Both the position numbers and the translations under genes were made by a program. The notes below the pieces were generated by a model, which was given only the letters and a program-made list of their open reading frames with translations, did no database searches and was not told the origin of the DNA. From positions 35,434,063 through 35,498,062 of the forward strand of contig OY970832.1 in assembly GCA_963853835.1 (NCBI GenBank): 64,000 bases of DNA. The letters are read 5' to 3'. Below are positions 51,695 to 61,445 of this stretch, one piece after another (the stretch's first letter is position 1; every line of letters starts with the position of its first letter). Source of the stretch: Calendula officinalis. Its lineage: Eukaryota; Streptophyta; Magnoliopsida; Asterales; Asteraceae.

Positions 51695-54270
51695 ACCACT
51701 AGATGTCCATAACTGATACTGATGGCCCTTGAACCATTATAACTACTAGCCATGTCCAATAGCCTACAGATATCCATTTTACAAGTAATAGGTGTCCATA
51801 ACCCATAACCATGGTCCTTGAATCATTATAACCACTAGATGTCCATAACTGATACTGATGGCCCTTGAAGCATTATAACTACTAGCCATGTCCAATAGCC
51901 TACATATATACATTTTACAAGTAATAGGTGTCCATAACCCATAACCATGGTTCTTGAGCCATTATAACCACTTGATGTCCATAACTGATACTGATGGCCC
52001 ATGAACCATTATAGCTTGTAACCATGACCAGTAGCCTATAGATATCCATTTTACAAGTAATAGGAGTCCATAACCCATAACCATGGTCCTTGAACCATTA
52101 TAACCACTAGATGTCCATAACTGATACTGATGGCCCTTCAACTATTATAACAACTAGCCATGGCCAATAGCGTATAGATATCCAATTTACAAGTAATAGG
52201 TGTCCATAACCCATAACCATGGTCCTTGAACCATTATAACCACTAGATGTCGATAATTGATACTGATGGCCCTTGAACCATTATAACTACTAGCCATGAC
52301 CAATAGCCTATAGATATCCATTTTACAAGTAATAGGTGACGTTACCCATAACCATGGCCCTTGAACCATTATAGCCACTAGATGTCCATAACTCATACTG
52401 ATGGCCCTTGAACCATTATTACTACTAGCCATGACCAATAGCCTATAGATATCCATTTTAAAAGTAATAGGTGTCCCTAACCCATACCCATGGCCCTTGA
52501 ACCATTATGACCACTACATGTCCCTTACTCATATCGATGGCCCTTGAACCATTATAACTACTAGCCATGACCAATAGGCTCTAGATATCCAATTTACAAG
52601 TAATAGGTGTCCATAACCCATAACCATGGTCCTTGAACCATTATAACCACTAGATGTCCATAACTCATATCGATGGCCCTTGAACCATTATAACTACTAG
52701 CCATAACCAATAGCCTCTAGATATACAATTTACAAGTAATAGGTGTCCATAACCCATAACCATGGTTCTTGAACCAATTTACCCACTAGATGTCCATAAC
52801 TAATACTGATGGCCCTTGAACCATTATAACTACTAGCCATGACCAATAGCCTATAGATATTTATTTTACAAGTATAGGTGTCCATAACCTATAACCATGG
52901 TCCTTGAATCATTATAACCACTAGATGTCCATAACTGATACTGATGGCCCATGAACCATTATAACTACTAACCATGACCAATAGCCTATAGATATCCATT
53001 TTTGAAGTAATAGGTGTCCATAACCCATAACCATGGTCCTTGAACCATTATAACCACTAGATGTCCATAACTGATACTGATGGCCCTTGAGCCATTGTAA
53101 CAACTAGCCATGCCCTATAGCCTATAGATATCCATTTTACAAGTAATAGGTGTGCATAACCCATAACCAAGGCCATTGAACCATTATAACCACCACATGC
53201 ATGTCCGTGACTCATATCGATGGCCCTTGAACCATTATAACTACTAGACATGACCAATAGCCTATAGATATCCATTTTACAAGTAATAGGTGTCCATAAC
53301 CCATAACCATGGTCCTTGAACATTATAACCACAAGATATCCACAACTGATACTGATTGCCCTTGAACCATTATAACTACTAGCCATGACCAATAGCCTAT
53401 AGATATCTATTTTACAAGTAATAGGTGTTTATAACCCATAACCATGGCCCTTGAACAATTATAACCACTAGATGTCTGTAACTGATACCGACGGCCCTTG
53501 AACCATTATAACTACTACCCATGACCTATATAGATATCTATTTTACAAGTAATAGGTGTCCATAACCCATAACCAAGGTCCTTGAACCATTATAACCACT
53601 AGATATCCATAACTGATACTGATGGCCCTTGAACCATTATAACTACTAGCCATGACCAATATAGATATCTATTTTACAAGTAATAGGAGTCCATAACCCA
53701 TAACCATGGTCCTTGAACCATTATAACCACTAGATGTCCATAACTGATACTGATGGCCCTTCAACTATTATAACAACTAGCCATGGCCAATAGCGATAGA
53801 TATCCAATTTACAAGTAATAGGTGTCCATAACCCATAACCATGGTTCTTGAACCATTATAACCACAAGATGCCCATAATTGATACTGATCGCCCTTCAAC
53901 CATTATAACTACTAGCCATGACCAATCGGCTCTAGATATCCAGTTTACAAGTAATAGGTGTCCATAACTCATAACCATGGTCCTTGAACCATTATAACCA
54001 CTAGATGTCCATAACTGATACTGATGGCCCTTGGGCCATTCTAACAACTAGCCATGACCTATAGCCTATAGATATCCATTTTACAAGTAATAGGTGTGCA
54101 TAACCCATAACCAAGGCCATTGAACCATTATAACCATACATGCATGTCCATAACTCATATCGATGGCCCTTGAACCATTATAACTACTAGCCTTGACCAA
54201 TAACCTATTGATATCCATTTTACAAGTAATAGGTGTCCATAAACCATTACCATGGTCCTAGAACATTATA
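51695..54270. repeat. About 2.58-kb tandem duplication, left copy
   Basis: Matches the following block at offset 2,576, rising to 2,597 after a 21-bp insertion in the right copy and to 2,598 after a one-base difference near 53793 (AGCGATAG versus AGCGTATAG). Rare shared features include TTTTTGAAGTAATAGG (53001 and 55598), CACATGCATGTCCG (53194 and 55791) and AATCGGCTCTAG (53925 and 56523). Confidence 0.9.
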
Positions 54271-56833
54271 ACCACTAGATGTCCATAACTGATACTGATG
54301 GCCCTTGAACCATTATAACTACTAGCCATGTCCAATAGCCTACAGATATCCATTTTACAAGTAATAGGTGTCCATAACCCATAACCATGGTCCTTGAATC
54401 ATTATAACCACTAGATGTCCATAACTGATACTGATGGCCCTTGAAGCATTATAACTACTAGCCATGTCCAATAGCCTACATATATACACTTTACAAGTAA
54501 TAGGTGTCCATAACCCATAACCATGGTTCTTGAGCCATTATAACCACTTGATGTCCATAACTGATACTGATGGCCCATGAACCATTATAGCTTGTAACCA
54601 TGACCAGTAGCCTATAGATATCCATTTTACAAGTAATAGGAGTCCATAACCCATAACCATGGTCCTTGAACCATTATAACCACTAGATGTCCATAACTGA
54701 TACTGATGGCCCTTCAACTATTATAACAACTACTTCAACTATTATAACAACTAGCCATGGCCAATAGCGTATAGATATCCAATTTACAAGTAATAGGTGT
54801 CCATAACCCATAACCATGGTCCTTGAACCATTATAACCACTAGATGTCGATAATTGATACTGATGGCCCTTGAACCATTATAACTACTAGCCATGACCAA
54901 TAGCCTATAGATATCCATTTTACAAGTAATAGGTGACGTTACCCATAACCATGGCCCTTGAACCATTATAGCCACTAGATGTCCATAACTCATACTGATG
55001 GCCCTTGAACCATTATTACTACTAGCCATGACCAATAGCCTATAGATATCCATTTTAAAAGTAATAGGTGTCCCTAACCCATACCCATGGCCCTTGAACC
55101 ATTATGACCACTACATGTCCCTTACTCATATCGATGGCCCTTGAACCATTATAACTACTAGCCATGACCAATAGGCTCTAGATATCCAATTTACAAGTAA
55201 TAGGTGTCCATAACCCATAACCATGGTCCTTGAACCATTATAACCACTAGATGTCCATAACTCATATCGATGGCCCTTGAACCATTATAACTACTAGCCA
55301 TAACCAATAGCCTCTAGATATACAATTTACAAGTAATAGGTGTCCATAACCCATAACCATGGTTCTTGAACCAATTTACCCACTAGATGTCCATAACTAA
55401 TACTGATGGCCCTTGAACCATTATAACTACTAGCCATGACCAATAGCCTATAGATATTTATTTTACAAGTATAGGTGTCCATAACCTATAACCATGGTCC
55501 TTGAATCATTATAACCACTAGATGTCCATAACTGATACTGATGGCCCATGAACCATTATAACTACTAACCATGACCAATAGCCTATAGATATCCATTTTT
55601 GAAGTAATAGGTGTCCATAACCCATAACCATGGTCCTTGAACCATTATAACCACTAGATGTCCATAACTGATACTGATGGCCCTTGAGCCATTGTAACAA
55701 CTAGCCATGCCCTATAGCCTATAGATATCCATTTTACAAGTAATAGGTGTGCATAACCCATAACCAAGGCCATTGAACCATTATAACCACCACATGCATG
55801 TCCGTGACTCATATCGATGGCCCTTGAACCATTATAACTACTAGACATGACCAATAGCCTATAGATATCCATTTTACAAGTAATAGGTGTCCATAACCCA
55901 TAACCATGGTCCTTGAACATTATAACCACAAGATATCCACAACTGATACTGATTGCCCTTGAACCATTATAACTACTAGCCATGACCAATAGCCTATAGA
56001 TATCTATTTTACAAGTAATAGGTGTTTATAACCCATAACCATGGCCCTTGAACAATTATAAACACTAGATGTCTGTAACTGATACCGACGGCCCTTGAAC
56101 CATTATAACTACTACCCATGACCTATATAGATATCTATTTTACAAGTAATAGGTGTCCATAACCCATAACCAAGGTCCTTGAACCATTATAACCACTAGA
56201 TATCCATAACTGATACTGATGGCCCTTGAACCATTATAACTACTAGCCATGACCAATATAGATATCTATTTTACAAGTAATAGGAGTCCATAACCCATAA
56301 CCATGGTCCTTGAACCATTATAACCACTAGATGTCCATAACTGATACTGATGGCCCTTCAACTATTATAACAACTAGCCATGGCCAATAGCGTATAGATA
56401 TCCAATTTACAAGTAATAGGTGTCCATAACCCATAACCATGGTTCTTGAACCATTATAACCACAAGATGCCCATAACTGATACTGATCGCCCTTCAACCA
56501 TTATAACTACTAGCCATGACCAATCGGCTCTAGATATCCAGTTTACAAGTAATAGGTGTCCATAACTCATAACCATGGTCCTTGAACCATTATAACCACT
56601 AGATGTCCATAACTGATACTGATGGCCCTTGGGCCATTCTAACAACTAGCCATGACCTATAGCCTATAGATATCCATTTTACAAGTAATAGGTGTGCATA
56701 ACCCATAACCAAGGCCATTGAACCATTATAACCATACATGCATGTCCATAACTCATATCGATGGCCCTTGAACCATTATAACTACTAGCCTTGACCAATA
56801 ACCTATTGATATCCATTTTATAAGTAATAGGTG
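54271..56833. repeat. About 2.58-kb tandem duplication, right copy
   Basis: Second copy. Contains a private 21-bp direct duplication (54713-54733 and 54734-54754, each starting TTCAACTATTATAACAACTA). Homology ends near 56833. Confidence 0.9.
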
Positions 56834-58316
56834 TCCATAACCCATAACCATGGTCCTTGAATCATTATAACCACTAGATGTCCATAACTGATACTGATGG
56901 CCCTTGATCCATTATAACTACTAGCCATGTCCAATAGCCTACATATATCCATTTTACAAGTAATAGGTGTCCATAACCCATTACCATGGTTCTTGAACCA
57001 TTATAACCAACTGATGTCCATAACTGATATTGATGGCCTTTGAACCATTATAAATACTAGTCATGTCCAATAGCCTACAGATATCCATTTTACAAGTAAT
57101 ACGTGTCCATAACCCATAACCATGGTCCTTGAACCATTATAACCACTAGATGTTCATAACTGATACTGATGGCCCTTGAACGATTATAACTACTAGTCAT
57201 GACCAATAGCCTATAAATATACATTTTACAAGTAATGGGTGTCCCTAACCCATAACCAAGGCCATTGAACCATTATAACCACTACATGTCCATAACTCAT
57301 ATCGATGGCCCTTGAACCATTATAACTACTAGCCATCACCAATAGCCTATAGATATCCATTTTAAAAGTAATAGGTGTCCATTACCCATAACAATCGTCC
57401 CTGAACCATTATAACCACTAGATGTCCGTAACTGATACTGATGGCCCTTGAACCATTATAACTACTAGCCATCACAAATAGCCTATAGATATCCATTTTA
57501 CAAGTAATAGGTGTCCATAACCCATAACCATGGTCCTTGAATCGTTATAACCACTAGAAGTCCATAACTGATACTGATGGCCCATGAACCATTATAACTA
57601 CTAGCCATGTTCAATAGCCTACAGATATCCATTTTACAAGTAATAGGTGCCCATAACCATAACCATGGTTCTTGAACCATTATAACCACTAGATGTCCAT
57701 AACTGATACTGATGGCCCTTCAACGATTATAACTACTAGCCATGACCAATAGCCTCTAGATATCCAATTTACAAGTAAAAGGTGTCCATAACCCATAACC
57801 ATGGTTCTTGAACCATTATAACCACTAGATGTCCATAACTAATACTGATGGCCCTTGAACCATTATAACTACTAGCCATGACCAATAGCCTATAGATATC
57901 TATTTTACAAGTAATAGGTGTCCATAACCCATAACCATGATTCTTGAACCATTATAACCACAAGATGTTCATAACTGATACCGATGGCCCTTGAACCATT
58001 ATAACTACTAGCCACGACTAATAGCCTCTAGATATCCAATTTACAAGTAATAGTTGTCCATAATCCATAACCATGGTTCTTGAACCATTATAACCACTAG
58101 ATGTCCATAACTGATATAGATGGCCCTTGAACCATTATAACTACTAGCCATGACCAATAGCCTATAGAAATCCATTTTACAAGTAATAGGTGTCCATAAC
58201 CCATAACCATGGTCCTTGAATCATTATAACCACTAGATGTCCATAATTGATACTGATGGCCCTTGAACCATTATAACTACTTGCCATGACCAATAGCCTA
58301 TAGATATCCATGTTAC

Positions 58317-59400
58317 TTGACTGGAAGAACAAGTCTCTTTCTTTTGCTGGAAGATTGCAGCTTATCCAGTCAGTCTTGAGTTCTATGCAAGTATATTGGT
58401 CTTCCATGTTTTTATTACCTAAATCTATTTCCCAGGATGCCCCTGATAATGTTTGTTGGAGTTGGAGAAGTATTTTGAATTGCAGAATGGAGGTTAGAGA
58501 CCACTTTGTGAGTAGGATTGGTGATGGGAAGAGTACTTCAGCCTGGTTTGATAATTTGCACCCCATTGGTCCTTTGAGTAAGTTTATTACTTATAGGGAT
58601 ATTTATGAGGGGGGGGGGGGGGTTTGTCTGCCAATTGTTCTGTTCAGGATATTATTCAGATTGGGGAATGGAAAATCCCAGATTTTTGGTATTCTAAGTT
58701 CCCTATGGTCTTTGATACACACCCTCCTCTGATAATGGTTAATAGGGATGATAGAGTTTTATGGAAGGCTGCCAATGGGAGATGTGTTCCTTTCACTGTA
58801 GCTGAAGCTTGGAAGGCTATGAGAGAGGATGGATCCTTTGTTTTCTGGTCTAATTGGGTGTGGCTTAGCCAGAACATCCCTAGGCATTCTTTTGTTCTTT
58901 GGTTGGTTTTCCTGGAAAAACTAAAGACTCAGGATAAGCTTATGCAGAATAGTGTGGTTGGTGATTTGAGGTGCATTTTCTGTAATCTGCAGTCTGATAC
59001 CCATGACCATTTGTTTTTTGAATGTGATTTTGCAGCTACAGTTTGGGATATTATGAAGAACATGTGTAGACTGGAGTTCATGCCTAACAAGTGGTCTTAT
59101 CTTGTTATGAGGTTGGAAAGAGTTCCCATTAGTAAGTCTATTTGGAGCATCATTCAGAGGTTGGTCTTAGCAGCTTCTGTTTACTACATATGGCAGGAAA
59201 GGAATATGCGGATGTTCCAAAACAATAAGAGGTCTGTTGAGTGTGTTTGTGATTTGATAAAAAAATCTGTTAGAATGAGGCTAGTGGGATTAAATATCAG
59301 AAGTACTCAACAGTCTAAATTAGCAGCTGAGATTTGGAATTTTTCCCTGATTAAGGATGGGGAGTTTACACCTTTTATATGTCATAATGTTAAAGATTAA
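58317..59400 (+). pseudogene. LINE ORF2 C-terminal remnant, zf-RVT domain, deleted and frameshifted
   Basis: Reads LDWKNKSLSFAGRLQL and YWSSMFLLPKSISQ, then jumps to CWSWRSILN. By comparison with the long element, about 90 residues between LLPKSISQ and the WSW segment are missing, an internal deletion of roughly 0.25-0.3 kb. The frame continues through GDGKSTSAWFDN to a 14-G run (58609-58622), after which homology continues in another frame to the TAA at 59398-59400 (no ATG; the frame is open from the G-run). That part carries IPRHSFVLWLVFLEKLKTQD and the zinc pattern CIFC...H.H...C, then YYIWQERN. It has no catalytic core. It is a decayed element and not a host gene. Confidence 0.85.
58609..58622 (+). 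repeat. G14 homopolymer at a frame switch
   Basis: Fourteen consecutive G bases follow TTTATGA. The LINE homology changes frame exactly here, so slippage (or a base-calling error in the homopolymer) is the likely cause of the frameshift. The run is also long enough to favour G-quadruplex-like structure, although it is a single tract. Confidence 0.85.
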
Positions 59401-59603
59401 CTAGAAGTGGAGATGGATTAACCTAATATTTAGTGAACTCCTAGTTATTTGGTTATTTCTGTTAAAAGAGGGGTACTATGGTCTTTTATATAAATTTTTT
59501 GATATTTTTTATGGTGACTCTTGGCATTTTTCTGGATTTTTCCATAATTTTTGTGGAATTTTTTGGAATTTCTATGATGGAGATATTATTTTCCAAAGTC
59601 ACT
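59401..59603. other. AT-rich tail between LINE remnant and minisatellite
   Basis: About 200 bp after the LINE stop, rich in T-runs (TTTTATATAAATTTTTTG, GGAATTTTTTGGAATTTC). It is probably the LINE 3' UTR plus a short stretch of unassigned sequence. I see no gene, no A-tail and no satellite unit. Confidence 0.5.
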
Positions 59604-59719
59604 TCTTGGCAGTGACGAACGAACCAGCTATTTTGGTTACTCGTGGGCGTGAAACGGACACCCGAGCTGAAAGTTATGAAGTTTTAGTATAGCACCTTTT
59701 GTCACACAATCTTGGATAT

Positions 59720-59935
59720 TGAAGAGTTCGGGCCGAAGAGGGATGTTCGGGCCGAAGTGGTGTTCGGGCCGAAGTGGTGTTCGGGCCGAAGTGGTGTTCG
59801 GGCGGAAGTTCGGTGTTCGGGCCGAGGATGTTGTTCGGGCCGAGGTTGAAGTTCGGGCCGAGGTCGGAGTTCGGGCCGAGGTAGAAGTTCGGGTCGAGGT
59901 GGAAGTTCAGGCCGAAAATGAAGTTCGGGTCGGGA
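59720..59935. repeat. 17/18-bp sub-repeat tract (type example)
   Basis: Within the first unit, TTCGGGCCGA recurs every 17-18 bp. First come spacers of the AGTGGTG type (17 bp), then of the GGTTGAAG, GGTCGGAG and GGTAGAAG types (18 bp). The same tract occurs in every unit, with 9 to about 15 copies. TTCGG and CCGAA flank a central G, giving a near-perfect dyad in each sub-repeat, and each sub-repeat carries at least two CpG sites. Confidence 0.9.
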
Positions 59936-61427
59936 ACAGTGAAGAGTTCGGGCCGAACTTGTTCTTGGCAGTGACGAACGAACCAGCTATTTTGGTTACT
60001 CGTGGGCGTGAAACGGATACCCGAGCTGAAAGTTATGAATGTTTTAGTATAGCACCTTTTGTCACACAATCTTGGATATTGAAGAGTTCGGGCCGAAGAG
60101 GGATGTTCGGGCCGAAGTGGTGTTCGGGCCGAAGTGGTGTTCGGGCCGAAGTGGTGTTCGGGCCGAAGTTCGGTGTTCGGGCCGAGGTTGAAGTTCGGGC
60201 CGAGATTGAAGTTCGGGCCGAGGTCGGAGTTCGGGCCGAGGTTGAAGTTCGGGCCGAGGTTGATGTTCGGGCCGAAAATGAAGTTCGGACCGGGAACAGT
60301 GAAGAGTTCGGGCCGAACTTGTTCTTGGCAGTGACGAACGAACCAGCTATTTTGGTTACTCGTGGGCGTGAAACGGACACCCGGGCTGAAAGTTATGAAT
60401 GTTTTAGTATAGCACCTTTTGTCACACAATCTTGGATATTTAAGAGTTCGGGCCGAAGAGGGATGTTCGGGCCGAAGTGGTGTTCGGGCCGAAGTGGTGT
60501 TCGGGCCGAAGTGGTGTTCGGGCCGAAGTTCGGTGTTCGGGCCGAGGATAATGTTCGGGCCGAGGTTGAAGTTCGGGCCGAGGTCGGAGTTCGGGCCGAG
60601 GTTGAATTTCGGGCCGAGGTTGAAGTTCGGGCCGAAAATGAAGTTCGGGCCGGGAACAGTGAAGAGTTCGGGCCGAACTTGTCCTTGGTAGTGACGAACG
60701 AACCAGCTATTTTGGTTACTCGTGGGCGTGAAACGGACACCCGAGCTGAAAGTTATGAATGTTTTAATATAGCACCTTTTGTCACACAATCTTGGATATT
60801 GAAGAGTTCGGGCCGAAGAGGGATGTTCGGGCCGAAGTGGTGTTCGGGCCGAAGTGGGATGTTCGGGCCGAAGTGGTGTTCGGGCTGAAGTTCGGTGTTC
60901 GGGCCGAGGATGATGTTCGGGCCGAGGTCGGAGTTCGGGCCGAGGTCGGAGTTCGGGCCGAGGTTGAAGTTCGGGCCGGAAATGAAGTTCGGGCCGGGAA
61001 CAGTGAAGAGTTCGGGCCGAACTTGTTATTGGCAGTGACGAACGAACCAGCTATTTTGGTTACTCGTGGGCGTGAAACGGACACCCGAGCTGAAAGTTAT
61101 GAATGTTTTAATATAGCACCTTTTGTCACACAATCTTGGATATTGAAGAGTTCGGGCCGAAGAGGGATGTTCGGGCCGAAGTGTTGTTCGGGCCTATGTG
61201 GGATGTTCGGGCCGAAGTGGTGTTCTGGCCGAAGTTTGGTGTTCGGGCCGAGGATGATGTTCGGGCCGAGGTTGAAGTTCGGGCCGAGGTCGGAGTTCGG
61301 GCCGAGGTTGAAGTTCGGGCCGAGCTTGAAGTTCTGGCCGAAAATGAAGTTCGGGCCGGGAACAGTGAAGAGTTCGGGCCAAACTTGTTCTTGGCAGTGA
61401 CGAACGAACCAACTATTTTGGTTACTC

Positions 61428-61445
61428 GTGGGCGTGAAAGTTATG
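61428..61445. repeat. 18-bp deletion in the conserved half of one minisatellite unit
   Basis: The unit that starts at 61396 reads GTGAAAGTTATG, where the others read GTGAAACGGACACCC...CTGAAAGTTATG. The missing 18 bp lie between two GAAA copies, so the loss fits slippage or deletion between short direct repeats. It accounts for the 343-bp length of this unit (343 + 18 = 361). Confidence 0.8.

Larger units (their letters stand above)
42533..58316. repeat. 136-bp tandem satellite, segment 4
   Basis: About 15.8 kb of satellite. The first 1.4 kb after the LINE resembles 560-2000 and 17200-18500. From about 43.9 to 50.9 kb, class A monomers with CCAAGGCCAGTG dominate in short higher-order repeats. 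From 51 to 58.3 kb monomers are more diverged, with sub-unit losses (TGACCTATATAG at 53524) and unusual forms such as CACATGCATGTCC (53194). The array ends at CCATGTTAC (58316), where a LINE fragment begins. No genes; minus-strand frames of up to 111 codons are repeat by-products. Confidence 0.95.
58317..59600 (+). mobile_element. 5'-truncated, internally deleted LINE of a second family
   Basis: The satellite stops at CCATGTTAC and LINE ORF2 coding sequence begins at about 58317. It corresponds to the region just after the RT domain (WKNKSLSFAGRLQL), then the zf-RVT domain, then an AT-rich tail of about 200 bp. It is clearly different in sequence from the other three copies and lacks their TTAGCCAGGGT 3' end. 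No A-tail or target-site duplication is seen, and the sequence to its right is not satellite but a different minisatellite. It therefore sits at the junction of the two arrays. The right edge is uncertain. Confidence 0.85.

Noticed and set aside
1..58316. CRISPR-like regular direct repeats.
   Set aside because: There are no unique spacers; the whole period is repeated, and the context is a eukaryotic satellite with LINEs.
1..58316. Calling the 136-bp repeat the centromeric satellite of the species.
   Set aside because: Length and LINE content are compatible, but nothing in the sequence (such as a known CENP-B-like box or centromeric LTR element) supports it. CENH3 ChIP or FISH would be required.
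59719..60888. A 389-codon + strand frame rich in VRAEVEV as a repeat protein gene (and the 371-codon - strand frame 59674-60789).
   Set aside because: Both strands are open over the same DNA, unit lengths later in the array break every frame, and no start or conserved flank is seen.
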